NCBI GenBank assembly: GCA_030629105.1
Contig: DAOVPS010000038.1
Location: 1 to 18,902 of the forward strand
DNA length: 18,902 nucleotides
DNA from: JABLTI01 sp030629105
GTDB taxonomy: Archaea > Asgardarchaeota > Heimdallarchaeia > JABLTI01
Direction of reading: 5' to 3'
Part shown: in pieces, positions 6,250 through 14,980 of the stretch
Numbering within the stretch: the first letter of the stretch is position 1
Layout: every line of letters starts with the position of its first letter
Notes under the pieces: model-generated
Told to the model about the DNA's origin: nothing
The model's database searches: none
The model's input: the letters and a program-made list of their open reading frames with translations, nothing else
Made by a program: the position numbers and the translations under genes

Positions 6250-9159
6250 TCAATCCGAGAGAATAAGAGCTAATTTTTTATTTTTCTGAAGATTATTTAT
6301 GATTTCTTCAACATCTGTTGTTTCAATAATTAATTCATTTATAGAAGTAATTACTTGCAGTATTTCTTGAGTAAGATGCTCTAAATCACCCTTCTTATCA
6401 TTGTTAAAATAGAGTTTGAACCATTTATCAAAATCAATGGGCTTTACTAGATTTTTAATTTCACTAAAAATTGATTTCGTAAATTCACTTTCGAAATAAA
6501 CTTCCAAAACTAAATAATTAACAATTTTAGATAAGAACTCGAGTAGTTTGATTCTAATATTATTACCTATAACAAGCTGCTGTAAAAATGATAAATAATC
6601 ACAAAGATTAGCTAATAGATTTTGTTGCCATTCATCTTTTGGAATTATAATGGGTAATTCTTTCAAATAGCTTCCATTAAAACGTAAATACCCTCCTGCC
6701 ATGTGGGTTGATCCAAACAATGTTGAAAAGATGTAATCTAATAATTTTGAATTTAACAATAACACAAGTAATTTCAGATTACACTCGTTCTTCGATAAAA
6801 ACATGTAGATGCCGGTTGCATTAGCAAATATTCCTGGATCGAAGCTTGCTGTTAATTTTTTACTTATCTCTTTTATCAAGATTTTTTGTTTCTTGAAAGT
6901 TTCCCAAGCAGCTTTGTGTTTCTTAGTATATGGTAAGTAAGTACTCTCTAATCTTTTACCACTAAGTTTGATAGTTTTTTTCCAATCTATTGAATACTGA
7001 AAAACATTGGTAGTTCCTATAAATTTCAAATCATCTTTTGATGTCCTTTTTGTGGAAATTAACTCAAGAGATTTCTCCCAATCAGTGAAACCTAAAATTC
7101 GATAGGAGAATCTTCCAAGTTCAGATAATTTAACGGATTTAGGAGAATTAATAATTTCATTAATTATAGAAAAATTACCTGTAAGATCAAAGACATGTTT
7201 TGGTAAGCTGTAGTAATTGCTTTGTTTTGCTTTTACTTTCTTGAACCTTTCAGTTTTCAAAAGATTTATTTTATCCAATTTTGGGATAATCAGAAATTCA
7301 TTCTCCAAGTTTTTTACATCAAGAGTTGTTGAAGCTTTAGAAAATGTCAAGATTATCGGATATGTTGCAGCGTCTTTGAATATTGGAAGATAAGAAACAT
7401 CTATAATTTCTTTTAATTTGGTTTCTTTCAAAATCAGCTTTCTAATTTTTATTCCATAATCAGTAGAGATGAATTTATTTGTAATTATGAAAGAAAAGTA
7501 ACCTTTCTCCTTGAGTAACATATGTGAACGCTCAATAAAGAGAATAGAGAGATCGTATAATTTGTATGCTGTTTTATATTGTTCTTTCAGAATTTTCTTT
7601 TCAACCAAATTTCTTAATTTCTTATTCTCAAGATAAGGAGGATTTCCGACGATTATATCAAATCCTCCATCATTAATTATATCAGCAAAATCAACTCTCC
7701 AATGGAATGGTTTCAGAAGCTCTAAATCTTTTGGATTTATCGAAGATTTTTTTATGTTGTTCTTCAAAAAGTTCAAGAATTTTTCATTGAAAATATCATA
7801 AAGCAATTTTCTAATTTGGTTGTAGAGTGGCTTAAGCTTTAATTTAACTTCAAAATCGACATTTTTCTCCCTCAATTGAATTTGGAGATTTCCAAAAGTT
7901 GCCTCAAGTAAATCTTGGTTTGTGAATATTCTTTGTTCAACAGAACTAGCTTTTAGTGTTTCAACAATATCTGTAAAAGCATCCAGAATATCGTTATTTT
8001 CATCCTCTCGATGTATTTGCAATAATTCCTTTTGAGCTTCAATAATTAAATCCAATATTTCCGGATTTATTGTGTAATCATAATCTATTGGAGTGATTTT
8101 TTCAGAACTATACCCAATAAGAGTATTTCCCGTTTGTATGTTTGGAACTAAATCAGGTAGAAGATTCTTTTTTGATTTATTTTTGTAATCTTCAAGTAAC
8201 CATAACCATAATCTGAGAGTTGTTATACTTGTGGCTATTTCTTGAATATCTACACCAAAAATATTCGATATCAAAATTTCTTTTTTAATGATAGTAGGGT
8301 TATAATTCCTGGATAATTTCTGCAGAACCATTATTCTAAGATTGAAAAGTAAATCACAAGTTTCCAGTAAGAAATTTCCTGCACCACAAGCAGGATCTAG
8401 TATCTTGATCTCACAAATTAAATCATAAAGTTCGTTCAGTTCAGATTCATTCATTTTTGTAATAGCTGATTCGAGTTTTCTATCAACTATATTGAAATGC
8501 TCCAAGAGATATGAATAAACAGTTTTTCTACAGATAAAATCTGTAACTGTTTTTGGGGTATAGAAAATACCTTTCTTTCTTCTTTCAGTTAATTTAGTCA
8601 ATATTTTGATTTCTTGTTCAGCAGAAATTTCATTTTTCCGCAAAACCTCAAGAAGTGCTAAATCCTGCTCGAATATACTTCCAAATAAATCAAAGCTAAA
8701 TCTTGGATTTTTTGAGACATTCATTACATAATTGAGTATTTGTTCTCTAGAGCTACTTGATAGTGAGACAGAATTTTCATCCAACTCTGATAAAAGAATA
8801 AAGAAATCTAAATTGAAAAAAGGAATGTAGAATTTTTGACTTGATATTGAAAAAATCCTATCAGTTGAATAAGTTCTGCAAAAATTGGAAATCTCTAAAA
8901 ACACAGAGAAAAAGGAATCGTCTTTTAGTTGTTCTGTGAAGAATTCATCATGGTTTAGCTTCTTATTCTTCACTTTTTTTATTATTCCATTGTCTATAAG
9001 AAAACCAATAACAAATAGATTGAATATAATTTGTTGTGAGTAAACTATCTTCTGATAATATGAGATTTTATCGTTGAATGAATCAATAAGGAGCTCTCTA
9101 ATGTTGGAATATTCTTTGTAGAATTCAAATGCAAAGTTATTAGAGTGCTTTTTAGTCAT
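6250..9159 (-). CDS. Eco57I/TaqI-like DNA adenine-N6 methyltransferase, no nuclease domain seen
   Basis: A protein of 969 aa counting from the ATG at 9159-9157. It starts with a helical region of about 190 residues. A conserved KKGIFYTPK element follows near 196-203, then SAM-binding motif I DPACGAGNF at 255-263 and GVDIQEIATSITTLRLWL near 302-319. A helical insertion leads to the catalytic NPPY at 506-509 inside GGFDIIVGNPPY. The C-terminal third resembles a TaqI-type target-recognition domain (MAGGYLRFNGSYLKELPIIIP). NPPY and this order mark N6-adenine methylation of DNA. Fused type IIG enzymes carry a PD-(D/E)XK nuclease before the helical region; none is visible, and no nuclease gene is adjacent. 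The frame is open a further 72 codons upstream, into the ferritin gene, but that part has no internal ATG except inside the ferritin overlap and looks non-coding. Confidence 0.87.
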   Translation of the reverse strand: MTKKHSNNFAFEFYKEYSNIRELLIDSFNDKISYYQKIVYSQQIIFNLFVIGFLIDNGIIKKVKNKKLNHDEFFTEQLKDDSFFSVFLEISNFCRTYSTDRIFSISSQKFYIPFFNLDFFILLSELDENSVSLSSSSREQILNYVMNVSKNPRFSFDLFGSIFEQDLALLEVLRKNEISAEQEIKILTKLTERRKKGIFYTPKTVTDFICRKTVYSYLLEHFNIVDRKLESAITKMNESELNELYDLICEIKILDPACGAGNFLLETCDLLFNLRIMVLQKLSRNYNPTIIKKEILISNIFGVDIQEIATSITTLRLWLWLLEDYKNKSKKNLLPDLVPNIQTGNTLIGYSSEKITPIDYDYTINPEILDLIIEAQKELLQIHREDENNDILDAFTDIVETLKASSVEQRIFTNQDLLEATFGNLQIQLREKNVDFEVKLKLKPLYNQIRKLLYDIFNEKFLNFLKNNIKKSSINPKDLELLKPFHWRVDFADIINDGGFDIIVGNPPYLENKKLRNLVEKKILKEQYKTAYKLYDLSILFIERSHMLLKEKGYFSFIITNKFISTDYGIKIRKLILKETKLKEIIDVSYLPIFKDAATYPIILTFSKASTTLDVKNLENEFLIIPKLDKINLLKTERFKKVKAKQSNYYSLPKHVFDLTGNFSIINEIINSPKSVKLSELGRFSYRILGFTDWEKSLELISTKRTSKDDLKFIGTTNVFQYSIDWKKTIKLSGKRLESTYLPYTKKHKAAWETFKKQKILIKEISKKLTASFDPGIFANATGIYMFLSKNECNLKLLVLLLNSKLLDYIFSTLFGSTHMAGGYLRFNGSYLKELPIIIPKDEWQQNLLANLCDYLSFLQQLVIGNNIRIKLLEFLSKIVNYLVLEVYFESEFTKSIFSEIKNLVKPIDFDKWFKLYFNNDKKGDLEHLTQEILQVITSINELIIETTDVEEIINNLQKNKKLALILSD

Positions 9160-9268
9160 AAACAAATATGTAAAGTTTCCAAAGATAAATCTTTCTTTGA
9201 AAATAACGAAAAAAGAAAAGAAATCAATGAAATTTGAATCTGTCAAATTCCATTTGTTGTTTAATTTA

Positions 9269-9751
9269 CTATTCTGCTCTGTGTGTATGATGATCGAATA
9301 ATTGATCGTTCTTGTAACCTTCGTAAGTATCAATGAGTTCTTGTGCATTTGCTTCTTCTTCGACTTGTTCATCAATGAACCATGTCAGTAGTGATCGAGG
9401 TTGTAATTCACCCAATTTCTCCATCAGTTTCCATAACTCTTCAATTTTACTTGTAATGAATTTCTCGTGAGCTAACCCAGCTTCTAAAATTTCTTTGAAA
9501 TTCTTCCAATCACCTTTTGGTTTTTTGAGTACCTGTAATTCCACAGTTCCACCAGTTTCAATAATATAATCCATGAATTTCTTTGCATGGACATATTCTT
9601 CCTGTGCTTGTGCATAGTACCAATGTGCAAGGTTATGGAAAGAACGTTCTTCAAACCAATAAGACATACCTAGATATAGGTATCCGGATTCTAGTTCCTC
9701 TTTAATTTGATTATTGAGGGCTTTATTCATTTCTTCACTTATTAATGCCAT
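9269..9751 (-). CDS. Ferritin, non-haem bacterial type (FtnA-like)
   Basis: A 160-aa ferritin-like iron-storage protein that should form a 24-subunit shell and oxidise Fe(II) at a di-iron centre. Compared by eye with E. coli FtnA, the ferroxidase ligands are all present: Glu19 (KEELES), Glu52 and His55 (EEYVH), Glu96 (AHEKFIT) and Gln129 (DEQVEEE). The acidic residues of the third iron site are also there (Glu51, Glu128, Glu131/132). The C-terminus ends in DHHTHRAE, a His-rich tail. The start ATG at 9751 is preceded by GGGATGAT at 8 nt. The gene is divergent from two flavoprotein genes. The methyltransferase gene follows on the same strand after 109 nt. Confidence 0.93.
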   Translation of the reverse strand: MALISEEMNKALNNQIKEELESGYLYLGMSYWFEERSFHNLAHWYYAQAQEEYVHAKKFMDYIIETGGTVELQVLKKPKGDWKNFKEILEAGLAHEKFITSKIEELWKLMEKLGELQPRSLLTWFIDEQVEEEANAQELIDTYEGYKNDQLFDHHTHRAE

Positions 9752-9791
9752 TTTTCGAAATCATCCCATAATTTAGTTTTAGGAATTCAGC

Positions 9792-9808
9792 AGGACAAAA
9801 ATTATCCT
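9792..9808. promoter_or_regulatory. Imperfect palindrome in the ferritin leader, possible operator
   Basis: AGGACAAAAATTATCCT at 9792-9808 is an inverted repeat with one mismatch in its 6-bp arms (AGGACA / TATCCT). It lies between the ferritin start and its likely TATA box (TCTTAAAA at 9841-9848, minus strand), just past the expected transcription start. This is a place where a repressor could act. A metal regulator would fit the gene, but nothing in the sequence names one. Confidence 0.3.
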
Positions 9809-9840
9809 CGCTATTTTCATTTCAACATAGATTTGTTTCT

Positions 9841-9848
9841 CTTAAAAG
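9841..9848 (-). promoter_or_regulatory. Candidate TATA box of the ferritin gene
   Basis: Read on the minus strand this is TTTTAAGA, a common archaeal TATA variant. Transcription would start near 9818, giving a leader of about 65 nt that contains the palindrome at 9792-9808. Confidence 0.4.
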
Positions 9849-9951
9849 CATTCTTTCTTACTTTCTTCTAAAAACTGGTCTTAATTAATAACTTCTTAAA
9901 CTATTATTTTAAATACAGAATTATTTTCCTCATTTTTTCATTGAAAAAATT

Positions 9952-9960
9952 CATAAATAT
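9952..9960 (+). promoter_or_regulatory. Candidate TATA box of the flavoprotein pair
   Basis: CATAAATAT at 9952-9960, preceded by an A-rich BRE-like stretch, lies about 30 nt before the TTG start at 9988. The transcript would therefore be nearly leaderless. A GTGAT match (9979-9983) just before the TTG could still serve as a short-spaced ribosome-binding site. Confidence 0.45.
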
Positions 9961-9987
9961 GAATGTCTATTCCTTGCTGTGATTTAG

Positions 9988-10563
9988 TTGAATGTTGTTA
10001 TCTTAAATGGTAGCTTAAAACATCAAACAGAGCTAGCACCTATCCAAGCAGCTCTAGAAGAAGAATTCAAATCCCAAGACATGAAAACCGATTCATTCAT
10101 TATGAATCAAATAAAAATAATCAGTTGTACTGGTTGTTTCAAATGCTGGGATACAACTCCAGGTATTTGCACTGGAGTAAAAGGTGATGATGGTGAAGAG
10201 ATTAAAAAGAAAGTAGTAAATTCTGATCTATTAGTCTTTTTAACTCCAATAACTTTTGGTGGATATTCTTCTGAACTGAAAAAAATTATTGACCGCTTAT
10301 TGGGAACTTTGCTTCCTGGTGTACAAATAATAAATGGTGAATCACATCATCTTAAGAGATATGATAGTTATCCATCTATTCTTGCAGTCGGTATTTCTGA
10401 AAACTCTGATGATGAGGAAGAGCATTTATTCAGAAAGCTAGTTTATCGAAATAGTTTAAACTACTTTCCACCAGTCCATAAAATATTCATTTTTCAAAAA
10501 GATGAAAAAGTGGGGCAAGAGAAAATAAAACAGATGATAAATGAAATGGAGTTGAAAAAATGA
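9988..10563 (+). CDS. Flavodoxin-fold iron-sulfur flavoprotein-like oxidoreductase
   Basis: A 191-aa protein of the NADPH-dependent FMN reductase / iron-sulfur flavoprotein superfamily. The N-terminus MNVVILNGSLKH is the FMN-phosphate-binding strand and loop. Cys47, Cys50, Cys53 and Cys61 form C-x2-C-x2-C-x7-C, which fits the compact [4Fe-4S] motif (C-x2-C-x2-C-x4-7-C) described for methanogen iron-sulfur flavoproteins. FLTPITFGGYSSELKKIIDR is the second conserved flavin-site segment. Such proteins shuttle electrons between ferredoxins and acceptors such as oxygen or peroxide. The start is a TTG at 9988, which is needed to keep the beta-1 strand intact. Its stop overlaps the next flavoprotein gene (ATGA). 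It is divergent from ferritin. Confidence 0.85.
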   Translation: MNVVILNGSLKHQTELAPIQAALEEEFKSQDMKTDSFIMNQIKIISCTGCFKCWDTTPGICTGVKGDDGEEIKKKVVNSDLLVFLTPITFGGYSSELKKIIDRLLGTLLPGVQIINGESHHLKRYDSYPSILAVGISENSDDEEEHLFRKLVYRNSLNYFPPVHKIFIFQKDEKVGQEKIKQMINEMELKK

Positions 10564-11237
10564 CCAAAGTTTTGTTCTTAATTGGTAGTCCTAGAGGGAA
10601 GAAGAGCACTTCATTTAGTTTTGGAAAATATCTTGATGAAAAGTTGCTAGAAAAAGGACTCGAAACAAGTACCTTAATTGTAAGAAGTCAACTAGCAAGT
10701 GATGAAAAAATTACACAAATGATGAATGAAATTGAAGATTCTGATACTATTATTCTAATAACTCCACTTTATGGAGATTGTCAACCTTATATTGTTATCA
10801 AACTAATGGAACTTATTGCTGCCAAGAAAATGAACTTGGAAGAAAAACGATTCTTACCAATTGTTAATAGTGGACTTGGGGAAGTAGTACAAATTTCTGC
10901 TGTATCAATTCCAATTTATCATAAATTCGCTAAAACTGTAGGTTTCAAGTGGGCAGGTAGCTTTGCTGCCCAAGCAGGAGAAATGTTCAAAGGAAGATAT
11001 GGAAAACAAATGCATGATCTTGGAAAAGAAGCAGATATCATGAGAGGTATCTTGGATAATTTAGCAGATGCTATTATCTCGAATCAAGATTTACCTGATA
11101 TGGCTCCGAGAACTTTACCTGGAATGTTTTATTGGAAGATTCTACAGAAACCTATCGCAAAATTGAACACAAATTCTTGGCGAAAAGTTGCTAAAAGAAA
11201 TGGTCAAGATGTCGATGCTAGACCTTATTTGGAATAG
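10560..11237 (+). CDS. NAD(P)H-dependent FMN reductase-like flavoprotein, cluster-free partner
   Basis: A 225-aa flavodoxin-fold protein. MTKVLFLIGSPRGKKSTS is a clear FMN phosphate loop (GSPR), and ITPLYGDCQPYIVIKLMELI is the conserved second flavin segment. Unlike the preceding protein it lacks the Cys cluster; only one Cys is obvious, in GDC. The C-terminal 70 residues extend the fold with a basic region (NSWRKVAKRNGQDVDARPYLE). Its start overlaps the preceding stop by 4 nt, so the two flavoproteins are coupled and may act as an electron-transfer pair. It converges on gatD with 38 nt between stops. Confidence 0.83.
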   Translation: MTKVLFLIGSPRGKKSTSFSFGKYLDEKLLEKGLETSTLIVRSQLASDEKITQMMNEIEDSDTIILITPLYGDCQPYIVIKLMELIAAKKMNLEEKRFLPIVNSGLGEVVQISAVSIPIYHKFAKTVGFKWAGSFAAQAGEMFKGRYGKQMHDLGKEADIMRGILDNLADAIISNQDLPDMAPRTLPGMFYWKILQKPIAKLNTNSWRKVAKRNGQDVDARPYLE

Positions 11238-11275
11238 TATCAACATTTCTTTATTTTAAAGACTAATTCTGTTAA

Positions 11276-12724
11276 TCAGATACCCCATCGATGTTCTCTG
11301 GGATTTTTATCAACTTGTTTGAGCATTTCATCTAAACCAGGTTCAACACCTTGCATGATCATATAAGCCCTGTTTAACTCTCTATCAGTTATCTCTCCAG
11401 CAATATTAGTGGTCATTATTTTCTCCACTTCTTTAACATCTCGAGTATGACCAAGAGTCCAAATCATTTTTGCATATGCAGCACATGGCAACATATTTGC
11501 TCCTTCAAAAATACCTCGAGCAAGCATATCTCTTCCAGTTTCATAAACTCGTAGATTAGTAAAACCCCACAAAGGTTCAACGACAATACAAATCGGGATT
11601 TCTTCTTCTTGTGCACGTTCAAGAGCAGGATACATATCAGTGTTTACGTGCCCTAATCCCGTACTAATGAACACTACTCCATGATACTCGTTATCAATTA
11701 CTGAGTGAAGCATATCCTGATCCATTCCAGGATAAAAGTACAGCATAGCGACTTTAGGATCGATTTTAGTATCAACCCACATATCAGCCATATCTCCTCT
11801 TCTCTTAACATCATCCTTCAAGAAAGTCACTTTTTGATTTGCATCTATAATGCCTAAAGGAACATCACTGATAGTTCTGAAAGCATCTCTTCTGCTGGAA
11901 TGCATCTTTCTAACTCGAGTTCCTCGATGAATTAAATTATAGGAATCACTTGTTCCACCATGCATACAAATAACTGTTTCAGCAAGATCAACATATCCTG
12001 CAATAGTACTGGCATTAATTATGTTGAGAGGACCATCGCTAGAAGGTCTATCACTACTTCGCTGTGAACCTACAATAACTATAGGTGCAGCTTGATTTTG
12101 GAACATAAAAGATAAAGCAGAACCTGTAAAACTCATTGTGTCTGTTCCATGTCCAATAATTACTCCATTAGCTCCACTTTCGAATTCCTTCATAACAGCT
12201 TCAGCTGTTTTAGCCCAATATTCAGGTTGGAAGTTTTCAGAAAGCAAAGAGTAAATCTTCTTTGGTGTGAGATTGCAAATATCAATTAATTCAGGGACAG
12301 CACTGAATAATTCTTCAGGAGTAAAAGCAGGTAAAACTGCACCTGTTCTATAATCTAATCTTGAGGCAACAGTACCACCAGTTCCTAGAAGAGTAACATT
12401 GGGCAAACCTTCTTTGAATTTAACACTAATATCAGGAAGTTTGTATTTTCCTTCTTTGTAGCCATATTCCTTAATAGTGGTATCTGGGGTGATTTTCACA
12501 CCAATATTGTAACCTGTATCTACTTTAAGCACCAAGTATCCTTCGGATGTGTGATCACTTCTTGGGAGTATAACGCCTTCATAAACGGCATCTCCCTTCT
12601 TTACCGTTACTTCGCTCCAAACACCGATTCCTTCTGTCTCGAGTCGTTTCCGGAGTTCTCCCTTGTAACCAATAGGATCTCTTTTTTGTTTGGTTGTTTC
12701 CTTAGGTGTTTTCTTCTTGTTCAC
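11276..12724 (-). CDS. gatD: Glu-tRNA(Gln) amidotransferase subunit D (asparaginase-like)
   Basis: A protein of 482 aa from a GTG at 12724-12722, which lies 19 nt after the gatE stop; AAGGGATG sits upstream of it at suitable spacing. The frame is open further upstream only within gatE. Residues about 20-80 form the small beta-barrel N-terminal domain (GVWSEVTVKKGDAVYEG). The rest is an L-asparaginase fold with the catalytic set visible: Thr118 in GTGGTVAS, Thr194 and Asp195 in GHGTDTM, and Lys273 in RVRKMHSS. GatD hydrolyses Gln or Asn to ammonia, which travels to GatE for amidation of Glu-tRNA(Gln). GatDE occurs only in archaea and replaces a glutaminyl-tRNA synthetase for making Gln-tRNA(Gln). 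Confidence 0.96.
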   Translation of the reverse strand: MNKKKTPKETTKQKRDPIGYKGELRKRLETEGIGVWSEVTVKKGDAVYEGVILPRSDHTSEGYLVLKVDTGYNIGVKITPDTTIKEYGYKEGKYKLPDISVKFKEGLPNVTLLGTGGTVASRLDYRTGAVLPAFTPEELFSAVPELIDICNLTPKKIYSLLSENFQPEYWAKTAEAVMKEFESGANGVIIGHGTDTMSFTGSALSFMFQNQAAPIVIVGSQRSSDRPSSDGPLNIINASTIAGYVDLAETVICMHGGTSDSYNLIHRGTRVRKMHSSRRDAFRTISDVPLGIIDANQKVTFLKDDVKRRGDMADMWVDTKIDPKVAMLYFYPGMDQDMLHSVIDNEYHGVVFISTGLGHVNTDMYPALERAQEEEIPICIVVEPLWGFTNLRVYETGRDMLARGIFEGANMLPCAAYAKMIWTLGHTRDVKEVEKIMTTNIAGEITDRELNRAYMIMQGVEPGLDEMLKQVDKNPREHRWGI

Positions 12725-12743
12725 ATAACACACATCCCTTGAG

Positions 12744-14729
12744 TTATTTGCCCTCCAACTTTGAGAGAACAATTTCAAAGATCCTCTTACCAGAAAATCC
12801 TCCATTTATTCTTCTCATAATATTTCCAGTAACCTTTTCAGCGAGTTCTTCTTTTGTGAAATCATTTCTTCTTGGATGCTTATCAAGATCTTTTAATGAT
12901 TCATCAAAAAGGCTTTCAATATCCTTCTCTGTTATTTTTTTGATTTTAAGATCAGAGAGGATTTGCTTCAGATTCTTCTTTGGACTGCTAATGTATAATC
13001 GTAAAATAGATTGGAATTGATTGTAATCAAAATCACCTGAATGTGCTCCTTTAAGAACTTCGATTAGTTTTTTCATAGATAGCGATTTTGTTTTTAGTCC
13101 TTCTCTTGTTAATGCTAGAATTGTTTCCTCCAATAAGACATAGCAACGATTCGGATCAAAATTATATTCTTCGATTAATTTTCTAATATCATTAATTCTA
13201 TCATGACGAATTAGCTTAACAGTTTGGTCATAAGAGAATCCATACTTTTCCTCGAATTCGTTTACAATCTCCCATGGTCTATCTCCAACCTTTTCTTTCA
13301 GCTTTTGTATTTTTTCCATATCCATATCAATAGGTGGTGTATCCGTGTCAGGATAAAGACGATCTTGACCATGAATCACCCGTAAAAATTCTGTATTATT
13401 ATCCGGTAGAAATCTCCTGGTCTCTAGTGGAACGCCATCTAAAGCCATTTTTGTTCTTTCAACTATCTTCTTCAATGCGTGGATAACCCACTTTTGTGGA
13501 CCAAGAGCTAAAAAGTACGCATCATCCTTCTTCAGATTTAGTATTTTTCTAATTTTCTTGTTTAAATCAATCGTTAAATTTTGGAAAAAGAAATTCTTCT
13601 GATAATCCTCATTCTTTAAGCTCATCTTCTTTTCTTGGAATCTCCTAAGAGCTTTCTGGCTTATTTCATCAGAATGGAAAAGATAGCTTCTAGGAATTCC
13701 TGAAATCAGTTCTGTTTTTTCAATGACATCTTGACCGAAATCTTTGCCAGGTTGTATTTCAATCCCAAAGATTCCACCAAGTTTTGGAATACGAATTCCC
13801 ATCAGGATATAGTTTTTAGGAATGATTTTTGGGTCAAAGTTTTCTGTTAAATCAATATAAGTATGTTCTAAGTCCTCTTTTGTTAATCCCCTTTCTTTTA
13901 ACATCCCTGCAATTTTTAAAAGCATATCTTGTCGAACTACTTCTCTACGAGCAAGATCGACAAAAGTGTCAAGATCTTGTACTCCTTTGATCTCAACTCG
14001 ATTTCCTCCTTTAATACTAAAATTAACATCTTGTCGTACTGAGCCAAGACCTCGTTGGGCAATACCACTTAATCGTAAAGTTAATCCTATATATTCTGCC
14101 AATTTCTTAAAGTCATCAGGATTATCACAATCCTCATGGTCTGATATTACTTCAACTAATGGTATTCCCAAACGGTCAAGATTGTAATAGACTGTTCGTC
14201 CGAAATTTTCAGTTTTGATTTTTCTTGCAGCGTCTTCCTCTACTGTAAGATTTGTAATTTTAATTTTCTTCCCATTAACAGGTACCCATCCATCTCGAGC
14301 AACGATCATTGTTCTTTGGAATCCTGTTGTGATTGATCCATCTAGATATTGCTTTCTTGAGACAACAATTTCATCTACTAACGCTGAAAAATTAAGCCAA
14401 TGAGCTAATTCATATCCCATATAAATTCCTTCAAAATCAGGCCAGAAAGGGGGTTGCTCATCTTGTTCATAATTACAAACAGAAGCTTCGAATGCATGAT
14501 AAATTACTCTATATCCTTTCTCAAACTCAATTAGCATGCCAGCATCAAAATCACCCATTTCTCCTAACACAGGTCTGAAGTACCGTTCAAACAGATAGTC
14601 TGGTTCTCCATCGCAAAGGATGGGGGGGCAATTACAGAAAAGCTTCCTCTTTGTTTTAATTTGGTGATGCACTTCTATGCCTGCACGAAAACCCATTTTC
14701 TTAAAGTCAATTTTCTCTAGTTCTAGCAT
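12744..14729 (-). CDS. gatE: Glu-tRNA(Gln) amidotransferase subunit E
   Basis: A 661-aa protein, slightly longer than the roughly 620 aa of characterised archaeal GatE. The N-terminal amidotransferase/kinase domain has GIEVHHQI at about 17-24, a Cys-rich segment (Cys32, Cys34, Cys39, Cys85 in CNYEQDEQPP) and RQDVNFSIKGGNRVEIKGVQ near 230-250. An AspRS-like (GAD) insertion follows at about 280-420 (GGIFGIEIQPGKDFGQD). Helical domains and a YqeY-like tail close the protein; the tail binds tRNA(Gln). GatE phosphorylates Glu-tRNA(Gln) and amidates it with ammonia from GatD. gatE and gatD form an operon. GTGAG lies just before the ATG. A run of seven G/C pairs at 14622-14628 lies in the Cys-rich segment. 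Confidence 0.96.
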   Translation of the reverse strand: MLELEKIDFKKMGFRAGIEVHHQIKTKRKLFCNCPPILCDGEPDYLFERYFRPVLGEMGDFDAGMLIEFEKGYRVIYHAFEASVCNYEQDEQPPFWPDFEGIYMGYELAHWLNFSALVDEIVVSRKQYLDGSITTGFQRTMIVARDGWVPVNGKKIKITNLTVEEDAARKIKTENFGRTVYYNLDRLGIPLVEVISDHEDCDNPDDFKKLAEYIGLTLRLSGIAQRGLGSVRQDVNFSIKGGNRVEIKGVQDLDTFVDLARREVVRQDMLLKIAGMLKERGLTKEDLEHTYIDLTENFDPKIIPKNYILMGIRIPKLGGIFGIEIQPGKDFGQDVIEKTELISGIPRSYLFHSDEISQKALRRFQEKKMSLKNEDYQKNFFFQNLTIDLNKKIRKILNLKKDDAYFLALGPQKWVIHALKKIVERTKMALDGVPLETRRFLPDNNTEFLRVIHGQDRLYPDTDTPPIDMDMEKIQKLKEKVGDRPWEIVNEFEEKYGFSYDQTVKLIRHDRINDIRKLIEEYNFDPNRCYVLLEETILALTREGLKTKSLSMKKLIEVLKGAHSGDFDYNQFQSILRLYISSPKKNLKQILSDLKIKKITEKDIESLFDESLKDLDKHPRRNDFTKEELAEKVTGNIMRRINGGFSGKRIFEIVLSKLEGK

Positions 14730-14820
14730 TAATTCTCACAGCTTGGAATAATAACTATCTCGATAAGGATACGACCTGCTTCTAAGATTATATGATGATG
14801 TTTCAATCAAAACCATTGAT

Positions 14821-14828
14821 AATATAAG
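14821..14828 (-). promoter_or_regulatory. Candidate TATA box of the gatE-gatD operon
   Basis: On the minus strand this reads CTTATATT. Transcription would start near 14797 with a leader of about 68 nt. A second AT box near 14786-14795 would give a leader of about 34 nt. The 251-nt gap (14730-14980) holds this promoter and that of the actin-related gene and nothing else recognisable. Confidence 0.45.
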
Positions 14829-14922
14829 CGATTAAAAAACTTTATTTCGATTGATGAAATATAATCAACTATTTTTCTGTTATAAAATCCTTCTGACTGT
14901 GAGAGTGTATTCAAACCGCATC

Positions 14923-14933
14923 ATTATAATATT
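14923..14933 (+). promoter_or_regulatory. Candidate TATA box of the actin-related gene
   Basis: ATTATAATATT at 14923-14933 would start transcription near 14955, about 26 nt before the TTG at 14981. The leader contains AAGGT, ending 8 nt before that TTG, which decides for TTG over the ATG at 14996. Confidence 0.45.
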
Positions 14934-14980
14934 GAATAAGCAGTATTTACTATATTATCGTTTAATTAAGGTCGTCTCAT

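Noticed and set aside
9160..9375. N-terminal 72-codon extension of the methyltransferase
   Set aside because: About half overlaps the ferritin coding sequence on the same strand in another frame, and the rest lacks a start codon with a supporting ribosome-binding site and has no recognisable domain.
12725..12805. Extension of gatD into gatE
   Set aside because: Overlaps the end of gatE; the GTG at 12724 has a good ribosome-binding site and yields a normal GatD N-terminus.
12551..13020. Plus-strand open frames antisense to gatD/gatE
   Set aside because: Shadows of the strongly supported minus-strand genes; no start signals and no family resemblance.
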